Made by a program: the position numbers and the translations under genes
The notes under the pieces: model-generated
The model's input: the letters and a program-made list of their open reading frames with translations, nothing else
What the model was told of the DNA's origin: nothing
Database searches by the model: none
NCBI GenBank assembly: GCA_964244295.1
Contig: CAXTIG010000082.1
Span: forward strand, 1 to 6,060
Length of the DNA stretch: 6,060 nt
Origin: JAJAZB01 sp964244295
GTDB taxonomy: Bacteria > Bacteroidota > Bacteroidia > Cytophagales > Spirosomataceae
Reading direction: 5' to 3'
Part shown: piece by piece, positions 1 through 5,501 of the stretch
How positions within the stretch are numbered: position 1 is the first letter of the stretch
How the letters are laid out: every line of letters starts with the position of its first letter

Positions 1-54
1 ACCAATGATTTTGGGGAGGATTTGCTCAAGGCCCACTACGAGCGGAAGCATTGA
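1..54 (+). CDS. 3' end of an upstream gene (17 codons, partial)
   Basis: Frame 1 is open from the window edge to a TGA at 52-54 and encodes TNDFGEDLLKAHYERKH. Eleven of the 17 codons end in G or C, which fits the coding bias of the GC-rich genes nearby. The fragment is too short to identify a family. A strong ribosome-binding sequence follows the stop immediately. That this is a real gene end is an inference from the open frame and codon bias only. Confidence 0.4.
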   Translation, partial: TNDFGEDLLKAHYERKH

Positions 55-57
55 GGG

Positions 58-66
58 AGGAGGTGA
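58..66 (+). promoter_or_regulatory. Consensus Shine-Dalgarno sequence
   Basis: AGGAGGTGA is a full complement of the 16S rRNA 3' end, five bases (from the last G of AGGAGG) before an ATG at 69. That ATG opens a 59-codon frame ending at 248, which overlaps the start of the next gene in another frame and encodes no recognisable protein. Other genes in this window have no comparable site, so it is either a real signal for a small peptide or a chance purine run. Confidence 0.3.
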
Positions 67-204
67 AAATGACTCCTCAGCGGGCGCAGAATGAAAAGAG
101 CCTACCGGCACTATTTGTAAATACCGATGAAATGGATAGGTTGCCCGAAAATTTCAATAGGCAGTCTCTCACCCAATCCAAAACCCACCACAATCCCTTA
201 CATC

Positions 205-960
205 ATGTCCCGATTCCTGCAAACACTCTTGCTCTGCCTCTTTGGTAGCTCACTGGCTCTGGCCCAAAGCACTAATTTTATGAAAATGGTGTACGTCGAA
301 GGCGGTACCTTCAATATGGGTGGTAGTGACGATGAATCCAATTCGGATGAGAAGCCGGTTCATAAGGTTACGCTCCGTAGCTTCTACATGGGTCAGTACG
401 AGGTCACGGTGGCGCAGTACCGCAGCTATTGCCGGGAAACCGGGGTGAGTATGCCCGCCGCCCCGTCCTGGGGCTGGCGCGACAACGACCCCATCGTAAA
501 CGTCAATTGGAACGAGGCCAAAGATTTTGCCGATTGGCTGTCCGAAAAAACGGACCGCACGTATCGCTTACCCACCGAAGCCCAGTGGGAATACGCCGCG
601 CGGGGCGGACGGCGCAGCCAGGGCAAAACCTACGCCGGTTCCAACAGCTTAGAGCTGGTGGGCTGGTTTGAGGGTAATTCCGGCAACCAGACCCACCCCG
701 TGGGCCAGAAGAAACCCAACGAATTGGGCATCTACGACCTGAGCGGCAACGCGTGGGAATGGTGCCGGGACTGGTACGACCCTGATTATTACAGCAAAAG
801 CCCCGCCACGAACCCCGTAAACCAGACAGCGTTGACTGATCGGGTGTTGCGGGGCGGTAGCTGGTACTTTGCCTCCCGGCCTTGTCGGTCTGCGAATCGC
901 AGCGACAACACCCCGAAGGCCCGTAGCGGCCTCATCGGCTTCCGCTTAGTATCCCAGTGA
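205..960 (+). CDS. Secreted FGE-sulfatase (SUMF1-fold) domain protein
   Basis: 251 aa. Residues 1-20 (MSRFLQTLLLCLFGSSLALA) form a signal peptide with a likely signal peptidase I cut before Gln21, so the protein should be periplasmic or secreted. This decides the start: an in-frame ATG at 127 would place 26 polar residues before the signal peptide. Residues 28-251 form one FGE-sulfatase domain (formylglycine-generating enzyme fold), with VEGGTFNMGG (31-40), RLPTEAQWEYAARGG (121-135), NELGIYDLSGNAWEWC (172-187) and the C-terminal RVLRGGSW (213-220) and GFRLVS. In true formylglycine-generating enzymes two cysteines follow GGS; here the first position is Phe222 and only Cys227 remains. Sulfatase activation is therefore unlikely, and a ligand-binding, structural or other role in this broad family is more likely. 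It may be co-transcribed with the next two genes. No TAnnTTTG promoter box was found upstream. Confidence 0.93.
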   Translation: MSRFLQTLLLCLFGSSLALAQSTNFMKMVYVEGGTFNMGGSDDESNSDEKPVHKVTLRSFYMGQYEVTVAQYRSYCRETGVSMPAAPSWGWRDNDPIVNVNWNEAKDFADWLSEKTDRTYRLPTEAQWEYAARGGRRSQGKTYAGSNSLELVGWFEGNSGNQTHPVGQKKPNELGIYDLSGNAWEWCRDWYDPDYYSKSPATNPVNQTALTDRVLRGGSWYFASRPCRSANRSDNTPKARSGLIGFRLVSQ

Positions 961-1007
961 GGCATACGGTGCAGCCGTCCTGTGTGTTGAGCGGGTGAGT
1001 TGAGCCG

Positions 1008-1199
1008 ATGCCTAACCAACCCCTCCGCGACCGCCAAAACCGCCTCCTCGGCACCCTCAAAACCCGCATGGATGGCCGGGTAGAACTGTACAGCCCCAGC
1101 AACCGGCTGCGGGGCATGTACTTTCCCAAAACCAATGAAACCCGCGATGCCGCCAACCGCCTCGTGGGCCGGGGCAATTTGCTGAACACGCTGATTTGA
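1008..1199 (+). CDS. Small 63-aa protein with three NRLxG repeats
   Basis: The protein has three similar short units: NRLLGTL (11-17), NRLRGMY (32-38) and NRLVGRG (50-56), spaced 21 and 18 residues apart, and ends in NLLNTLI. Such units with a turn (NR) followed by a short strand ending in Gly suggest a small repeat-built beta structure. I recall similar small proteins, with units like GRxLG and a GNLL-type C-terminus, from many bacteria, but no function that I can name. It has no signal peptide, membrane segment or cysteine, so it is probably cytoplasmic. It lies 47 bases after the FGE-domain gene and 15 bases before the phosphoesterase start, which suggests co-transcription. The repeat pattern and GC-rich third codon positions support it being real; the function is unknown. 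Confidence 0.7.
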   Translation: MPNQPLRDRQNRLLGTLKTRMDGRVELYSPSNRLRGMYFPKTNETRDAANRLVGRGNLLNTLI

Positions 1200-1210
1200 G
1201 GGTATCTTGC
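1178..1210 (+). promoter_or_regulatory. Possible weak promoter of the phosphoesterase gene
   Basis: TTTG at 1178-1181 and TATCTTGC at 1203-1210, with 21 bases between, resemble the Bacteroidota -33 (TTTG) and -7 (TAnnTTTG) elements. The -7 box is imperfect, with only the first four defined bases matching. The ATG at 1215 is four bases after the box, so a transcript from it would be leaderless or nearly so. The pair also overlaps the end of the upstream small gene. This is inference from motif and spacing only. Confidence 0.3.
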
Positions 1211-1214
1211 CCCC

Positions 1215-1904
1215 ATGCGCCTCCTCGCCATCCCCGATCTCCACGGCAAAACCGTCTGGCAACAGGTGGCCCCGGCAGCCTACGACAAAATCATTTTCCT
1301 CGGCGATTACGTGGATGACCACGGCGAGCACCGCGACGAGGAAATTTTCGACAACCTGCTGCGCATCCTCGCCTTCCGGCAGGCGCACCCCGATAAAGTC
1401 GTGCTGCTGCTCGGCAACCACGACGTGCATTACCTCCATTACCCGCACTACCGCGCCAGCCGCTTCCGCGAGTCGATGCGGGAGCGCTTGCAGGGTTTGT
1501 TCACCCGTCACCGGGCTTTATTTCAGGTGGCTTACGCGGCGGGTGAAACCTTGTTTACCCACGCGGGCGTGTCGGCGACCTGGTGGGAATGGATGCAGGA
1601 GCGGGCTTTTGCCCTCCGCCTCAGCGACGGTCTTCCCCTGCCCGACCGCCTCAACGCCCTGATGGATTCCCCCGACCGGCGCTACCTCTACGGGGCCGGG
1701 TTCGCCCGGCAGGGGCCGTATCCCTGCGGGGGCGTGGTCTGGGCCGATTTTTCGGAAACCTGCGACGACCCGCTGCCTGGCTACCACCAGGTGGTCGGCC
1801 ATACGCCCCAGCCTTACCTCCGCCGCTTCGGCGATGAGCACACGAGCATCACCTACACCGACGTGCTGCGGGAGCGGGTGGCGTTTTGGGAGGGGGAGGT
1901 TTGA
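1215..1904 (+). CDS. Calcineurin-like metallophosphoesterase (PPP/ApaH-type)
   Basis: 229 aa, cytoplasmic (no signal peptide). It carries the ordered metal-binding motifs of the metallophosphoesterase superfamily: DLHG (8-11, first metal ligands Asp8 and His10), GDYVDD (30-35, Asp31 bridging the two metals), GNHD (67-70, Asn68 and the catalytic His69), THAG (115-118, His116) and GHT (195-197, His196). The DxHG and HAG forms match the PPP branch, which includes Ser/Thr protein phosphatases and the diadenosine tetraphosphatase ApaH. The Arg usual in GDxVDRG of protein phosphatases is Asp here, so the substrate is open: phosphoprotein, dinucleotide polyphosphate or another phosphoester. The ATG at 1215 is used because MRLLAIPDLHG is the usual N-terminal strand leading into the first motif. 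No Shine-Dalgarno sequence is present. It follows the 63-aa gene by 15 bases and is followed by a palindromic repeat. Confidence 0.92.
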   Translation: MRLLAIPDLHGKTVWQQVAPAAYDKIIFLGDYVDDHGEHRDEEIFDNLLRILAFRQAHPDKVVLLLGNHDVHYLHYPHYRASRFRESMRERLQGLFTRHRALFQVAYAAGETLFTHAGVSATWWEWMQERAFALRLSDGLPLPDRLNALMDSPDRRYLYGAGFARQGPYPCGGVVWADFSETCDDPLPGYHQVVGHTPQPYLRRFGDEHTSITYTDVLRERVAFWEGEV

Positions 1905-1946
1905 TTTTCAGGTACGGATGTTACGAAAAATAAGCCTCCCCGCCCC

Positions 1947-2038
1947 CGTCATTGCGAGCGAAGGCGAATAAAGCGAGCGGAGCGAGATTTGTTCGCCTTC
2001 GCTCGCAATGACGCGAGGGTAGGCGCTCGCAATGACGC
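1947..2038. repeat. REP/MITE-like palindromic intergenic repeat
   Basis: A perfect 22-bp inverted repeat has its left arm at 1947-1968 (beginning CGTCATTGCGAGCG) and right arm at 1992-2013 (ending CGCTCGCAATGACG), around a 23-base loop rich in GAGCG. Part of the right arm, CGCTCGCAATGACGC, occurs again in direct orientation at 2024-2038, 24 bases after the copy at 2000-2014, suggesting a partial second unit. The core GTCATTGCGAGC resembles dispersed intergenic repeats I recall from several unrelated bacterial phyla. There is no T-tract, so it is not a classical terminator, although the stem could protect the 3' end of the phosphoesterase transcript. Confidence 0.85.
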
Positions 2039-2098
2039 AGTCGGGAGTTGTTGCGCAACGGCGGCTAAGTACTTCTCCTCAAATTTTCTCCCAAAAAC

Positions 2099-2128
2099 TT
2101 CGCCGGAAAACCCAAAGTCCTAACTTTG
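2099..2128 (+). promoter_or_regulatory. Promoter of the glycogen synthase gene
   Basis: TAACTTTG at 2121-2128 is an exact match to the Bacteroidota -7 consensus TAnnTTTG. A weak -33 element, TTCG at 2099-2102, lies 18 bases upstream. Transcription would start near 2135, giving a leader of about 40 bases before the ATG at 2174. The -7 box lies within the perfect inverted repeat 2112-2129, which could be an operator. The box also overlaps the only upstream in-frame alternative start (TTG at 2126), making that start unlikely. Confidence 0.6.
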
Positions 2129-2129
2129 G
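2112..2129. promoter_or_regulatory. Candidate operator: inverted repeat over the -7 box
   Basis: CCAAAGT (2112-2118), a 4-base spacer CCTA and ACTTTGG (2123-2129) form a perfect 7-bp inverted repeat that includes most of the -7 box TAACTTTG. A dimeric regulator bound here would block the promoter of the glycogen synthase gene. No cognate regulator is encoded in the window, and the symmetry could be chance. Confidence 0.35.
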
Positions 2130-2173
2130 CGGCAGCGGGGGTATTTCGCCCCTTGCGCTTCTGTAACCAACGC

Positions 2174-4006
2174 ATGGCACTCGAAATCGAACCCATCAAA
2201 GCCAAAATCCGCCCGAAGGCGCTGTTTGAAATCGCCTGGGAGGTGTGTAATCAGGTGGGCGGCATCTACACCGTGATTCGCACGAAGGTGCCATCGATGG
2301 TGGAAAAATGGGGCGAGGATTATTTTCTGCTCGGGCCGTACTTCCCGCAAACTGCCGCCGCCGAGTTCGAGGAGATCAGCGAATCGGACGGAACCGCCGT
2401 GGGAAAAACGGTGCTGAAACTGCGTGAAATGGGCTTCCAGGTTCACTACGGCTACTGGCTCGTGACGGGCAAGCCCAAAATCGTGCTGTTTGATTTTTGG
2501 TCGGTATTTGCGCGGGTGGAAGAGATCAAGTTTTCGATGTGGAGCCGTCACCAGCTTTCCACCCTCAACGCCGAGGAACTGGTGAGCCACGTGCTGGCCT
2601 TCGGCGAGTGCGTGCGGGTGTTTCTGACCGAACTCGTCGCGGCCAACGGCGGCAAAAGCGATTTCGTGGCGCACTTCCACGAGTGGATGGCCGCCACCGC
2701 ATTGCCCGATTTGAAGGCCGACAACGTAAAAATCTCGACCGTTTTCACTACCCACGCCACCATGCTGGGCCGCTACCTGGCCCCCAACGTGCCGGATTTT
2801 TACACGGTGCTGCCCAATTTCAAGGACATCTGGCAGGAGCAGGCCCGGCACTACGGCATCGAATCGCAGGCCACCATCGAGCGGCTGGCGGCGCATAGCT
2901 GCAACGTGATGACGACCGTGAGCGACGTAACCGCCCGCGAGTGTGAGTTTTTGCTGGGTCGCCCCTGCGACCTGATTTTGCCCAACGGGTTGAACATCAC
3001 CCGCTTCACCGCCCTGCACGAATTCCAGAATCTGCACGTGCAGTACAAGGAGAAAATTCACCAGTTCGTGATGGGCCATTTTTTCCAGAGCTACTCCTTC
3101 GACCTCGACAAAACGCTGTATTTCTTCACCTCCGGTCGGTACGAGTACATGAACAAGGGCTACGACCTCACCCTCGAAGCCCTCAGCCGGTTGAACTGGA
3201 AGCTGAAGCAAAGCGGCTCGGACGTGACGGTCGTGATGTTTATCATCACCAAAAATCCGTACTACTCGATGGACGCCTCGGTGCTGCAATCGAGGGCGGT
3301 GATGGAAGAAATCCGGCAGACGACCGAGGCCATCAAAAACCAGGTGGGTGATCAACTCTTTCTTTCGTCGGCCACGAGCAATGAACTGAAAATGCCCGAC
3401 CTCAACAAGTTTGTGGAGGAGTACTGGCAACTGCGCCTGCGCCGCACCATTCAGACCTGGAAAACCAAGCAACTGCCCAAAACGGTAACGCACCACCTGA
3501 AACAGGAAGACGAAATCGTGAATTTTCTGCGAAAAGCCAACCTGCAAAACCACGCCGAAGACCGGGTGAAAATCGTGTATCACCCCGATTTCATCGCGAC
3601 CACCAACCCGCTGTTCGGCATCGAATACAGCCAATTCGTGCGGGGTTGCCACCTCGGCGTGTTTCCGAGTTACTACGAACCCTGGGGCTACACGCCGCTC
3701 GAATGCGTGGCGCGGGGCGTGCCCACCGTGACGAGCGACCTCTCCGGCTTCGGCGATTACATGATGCAAATCATGCGCGATTACGAAAACTGGGGCGTGT
3801 ACGTCATCAACCGCTCGAAACAGAACTTCAACCAGGCCGCCGACCAACTGGCCGACATCCTGCTGCGGTACGTCAAGCAATCCCGCCGCGACCGCATCGG
3901 ACAGCGCAATCGGGTGGAAAGCATCTCGGAAGTATTCGACTGGAAAAACCTGCGCAGTTACTACGACACGGCGCATGATTTGGCGATCAAGCGCAAAAAG
4001 CCGTGA
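2174..4006 (+). CDS. Glycogen synthase, GT3 (eukaryotic-type)
   Basis: 610 aa, cytoplasmic. Family GT3 transfers glucose from UDP-glucose to the non-reducing end of glycogen by alpha-1,4 bonds. The similarity to animal and yeast enzymes runs through the whole protein: FEIAWEVCNQVGGIYTVI (18-35, nucleotide-sugar site), VAHFHEW (165-171), FTTHATMLGRYL (191-202), LPNGLNITRF (269-278), LHEFQNLH (281-288), LYFFTSGRYEYMNKG (315-329), RGCHLGVFPSYYEPWGYTP (490-508) and LSGFG (523-527). Glu502 and Glu510 match the catalytic E-x7-E pair; Arg322 and Lys328 match the phosphate-binding pair. SRRDRIGQRNR (570-580) matches the arginine helix that binds glucose-6-phosphate in yeast and mammals. The phosphorylated N- and C-terminal tails of mammalian enzymes (about 737 aa) are absent. 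The ATG at 2174 is chosen because an upstream in-frame TTG lies in the promoter. There is no Shine-Dalgarno sequence. Bacterial GlgA (GT5) is unrelated in sequence detail, so the symbol glgA is not used. Confidence 0.97.
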   Translation: MALEIEPIKAKIRPKALFEIAWEVCNQVGGIYTVIRTKVPSMVEKWGEDYFLLGPYFPQTAAAEFEEISESDGTAVGKTVLKLREMGFQVHYGYWLVTGKPKIVLFDFWSVFARVEEIKFSMWSRHQLSTLNAEELVSHVLAFGECVRVFLTELVAANGGKSDFVAHFHEWMAATALPDLKADNVKISTVFTTHATMLGRYLAPNVPDFYTVLPNFKDIWQEQARHYGIESQATIERLAAHSCNVMTTVSDVTARECEFLLGRPCDLILPNGLNITRFTALHEFQNLHVQYKEKIHQFVMGHFFQSYSFDLDKTLYFFTSGRYEYMNKGYDLTLEALSRLNWKLKQSGSDVTVVMFIITKNPYYSMDASVLQSRAVMEEIRQTTEAIKNQVGDQLFLSSATSNELKMPDLNKFVEEYWQLRLRRTIQTWKTKQLPKTVTHHLKQEDEIVNFLRKANLQNHAEDRVKIVYHPDFIATTNPLFGIEYSQFVRGCHLGVFPSYYEPWGYTPLECVARGVPTVTSDLSGFGDYMMQIMRDYENWGVYVINRSKQNFNQAADQLADILLRYVKQSRRDRIGQRNRVESISEVFDWKNLRSYYDTAHDLAIKRKKP

Positions 4007-4034
4007 ATCTGTTCACGAAAGTCTTGCGACGGTC

Positions 4035-4066
4035 TTGCTTTTCTCGCTACGACATTTCTACCTTTG
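4035..4066 (+). promoter_or_regulatory. Promoter upstream of the structured leader and lipoprotein gene
   Basis: TACCTTTG at 4059-4066 matches the -7 consensus TAnnTTTG exactly, and TTG at 4035-4037 lies 21 bases upstream, a normal spacing in Bacteroidota. The predicted start near 4073 gives a leader of about 160 bases that contains three hairpins before the ATG at 4236. Part of a short direct repeat, GTCTTGC at 4021-4027 and 4032-4038, covers the -33 region. Confidence 0.55.
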
Positions 4067-4072
4067 AGACGT

Positions 4073-4200
4073 ACCAAGCAACCCGGAAGGGTTGGCTAAA
4101 TCTGCCAGTTTAGCATCGATGCCTGAGCCATTTTAATCGGCTGAGAGCGGGTAGTGCTGGCAGTGAGGCCAGCACTACCCGCTCTCAGCCGAAATTGTTT
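4073..4200 (+). ncRNA. Candidate structured 5' leader or small RNA
   Basis: Three perfect hairpins follow one another downstream of an exact promoter box. Hairpin 1 (4079-4094) is CAACCC-GGAA-GGGTTG, a 6-bp stem closed by a GNRA-type tetraloop. Hairpin 2 (4095-4114) directly abuts it: GCTAAA and TTTAGC with the 8-base loop TCTGCCAG. Hairpin 3 (4137-4192) has 25 perfect base pairs. Seven bases of loop 2 (CTGCCAG, 4102-4108) are exactly complementary to CTGGCAG at 4157-4163 at the top of hairpin 3, so a pseudoknot or switch is possible. A palindrome GCATCGATGC (4113-4122) offers another pairing. I recognise no known riboswitch class. That it is functional RNA is an inference. Confidence 0.35.
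4137..4192 (+). terminator. 25-bp perfect hairpin before the lipoprotein gene
   Basis: Arms 4137-4161 (TCGGCTGAGAG...) and 4168-4192 (...CTCTCAGCCGA) are perfectly complementary around a 6-base loop. It ends 43 bases before the lipoprotein ATG and 131 bases after the glycogen synthase stop. Only a weak AATTGTTT follows, so it is not a textbook intrinsic terminator, although T-tracts are often poor in this phylum. It could end the synthase transcript, end a small RNA, or attenuate the lipoprotein gene. A dispersed repeat is a further possibility. Confidence 0.45.
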
Positions 4201-4235
4201 GGCGGGAAGCAGGGGTTGTAAAAAACCTCATCTTC

Positions 4236-5431
4236 ATGCGCCGCTCTTTTACCACCGTTGCCCTCATCCTGGTTGCTACATTTGCCGTGTTGTTTGCTTG
4301 CCGGAAAGAAGTCGTGGAGGATCCCCAGTTTTCAACTATACTGACGGTCAGCGAAGCTAAACAATGGTTTGACCAAAATATAGTTTCTAAAAACCCAACC
4401 CGCACCGAGGGAGACATTCGAAGCCGGAAGCAACTTCGCAAAGACCCGGATTGGCGAAGAGGCATCAACAAGATTATGCGAGTGGGAAATGCCGTGGTGG
4501 TTCCCCTGGTGTGGGAAAGTGATTGGACTCCTAAACTCAGTGCCTTAGGAGCCGAGCGCATTACCCCTGAAAATGAGCCGTCGTTGAGCCTCAACTCGCT
4601 GACGTATTTGGTAATGTATCGGGATAGGAGGGGCAAAATGCAATCCGAAGTGTTGACGGCCATGCCGGAAAAAGAATGGGTAGTGGGCAACCGAAATCAA
4701 CCGTTTACCGGAGCTATTTCCATTGAAGACTGGAACGGAAAATTTATCAGGGGATACAAATACCATAAGGGCGAGATAACGGCACAGTTTACGACGGAGA
4801 AGCCAGAAAGCAAAGAGGCGCGCGTAAACTATATGCAGGACGTGGAATGTGGTTATACGGATTTACTTGTGTATGTTATGGGGGGTACTGCGGCTGCGAA
4901 TACCACTACAGGGAAACTTATTATTGCTGGCAGGATGATGGGAGTGGTAGTGGTAGCGGGTCTCCTTCGGGGGGTGATTACGGTAATGTGCCTACTGGAG
5001 GTGGCGGAAATGGGGGTAGCTCATACAATAGCCCAATTATTCAAAGTAGTGCCTCACTTGCTGCTGATCGAAAATTTAATTGTATCTATGAGAAACTTCA
5101 GTACACGAATAGCGTTTTTATGAATCTTCTTAATTCGTTTACAAGTAATCTTAAGTGGAATGTAACCTTTTCTTTAGAAGATCATGTGTATATCAATGGA
5201 AATGAAGTGAATGGAGCGGCTTCGGGACTTGGAAATAGCACAGGTGGTAATTTATTGATTCAACTTAACCGATCAGCTATAGGTAATTTTCATACAATTT
5301 GGATTAGTAAAACATTTATGCATGAAGCTTATCATGCATGGATGATTCAAATGTGTTACGAAAAGGTGGGGTCACAAGATATTCGAACTTGGCGAATAAA
5401 GCCAGAGAACACTAGACTTGTTGTCGGTTGA
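4236..5431 (+). pseudogene. Frameshifted lipoprotein with HExxH metallopeptidase domain
   Basis: One gene split over two frames. The first frame (4236-5123) begins with a lipoprotein signal peptide, lipobox LFAC with Cys22, then a region typical of Bacteroidota lipoproteins (VSEAKQWFDQNI at 38-49, DPDWRRG, a VVVPL strand). From about residue 216 this frame turns into improbable sequence. The second frame, open from 4847 or earlier to 5431, continues sensibly with a Cys/Tyr-rich stretch (YCGCEYHYRETYYCW), a Gly/Ser-rich linker, and a domain ending in the zinc-binding motif HEAYH (5321-5335). The join needs -1 and fits best at the G6 run 4880-4885, restoring a protein of about 398 aa. The frame stops 31 residues after HEAYH, too soon for a normal third zinc ligand region, and an IS element follows directly. 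The protein would be a membrane-anchored, probably surface or periplasmic, zinc peptidase. Its substrate is unknown. The frameshift could be a sequencing error, so pseudogene status is not certain. Confidence 0.75.
4880..4885 (+). other. G6 run: probable frameshift point in the lipoprotein gene
   Basis: Six G follow TAT in the second frame (ATG GGG GGT in the first frame). Adding one G joins MGG of the first frame to YCGCEY of the second. Other join points between about 4845 and 4885 are possible because both frames are open there, but the first-frame text up to YTDLLVYV resembles a natural beta strand. Confidence 0.5.
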
Positions 5432-5467
5432 TTTTCAGACACTTAACCAGTAGATGGCATTGCTATC

Positions 5468-5498
5468 TTGGAATAGTTAAAAAAAATAAATATTTTCG
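5468..5498 (+). promoter_or_regulatory. Transposase promoter
   Basis: TATTTTCG at 5491-5498 matches five of the six defined bases of TAnnTTTG, and TTG at 5468-5470 lies 20 bases upstream. The ATG at 5502 is only three bases after the box, so the transcript would be leaderless or nearly so, which would keep transposase expression low. The A8 run at 5479-5486 lies in the spacer. Confidence 0.4.
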
Positions 5499-5501
5499 TA
5501 G

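Noticed and set aside
127..204. Upstream in-frame ATG start of the FGE-fold protein
   Set aside because: It would bury the signal peptide behind 26 polar residues; the ATG at 205 starts the signal peptide directly.
789..1511. A 240-codon minus-strand open frame across the FGE-fold, small-protein and phosphoesterase genes
   Set aside because: It crosses three better-supported plus-strand genes and shows no recognisable domain.
1947..2038. CRISPR array
   Set aside because: Only three repeat copies in mixed orientation, with no regular spacers and no cas genes; it is a palindromic intergenic repeat.
2050..2059. 10-bp palindrome GTTGCGCAAC
   Set aside because: Too short and too far from a promoter box to support a regulatory call.
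2120..3976. A 618-codon open frame on the minus strand opposite the glycogen synthase
   Set aside because: It is a shadow of a GC-rich gene. The plus strand encodes a full-length GT3 enzyme with all motifs, while the minus translation is His/Val/Phe-rich and resembles no family.
4886..5123. C-terminal 80 or so residues of the first lipoprotein frame, with hydrophobic stretches (for example VVVVAGLL) that might look like a membrane domain
   Set aside because: This is out-of-frame reading of the Cys/Tyr-rich and Gly/Ser-rich coding sequence after the frameshift.
5360..5415. A further frameshift just after the HEAYH motif (alternative frame reading GGVTRYSNLANKAREH)
   Set aside because: Neither frame gave a continuation I could recognise, and the alternative also stops at the CTAG, so there is no basis to choose it.
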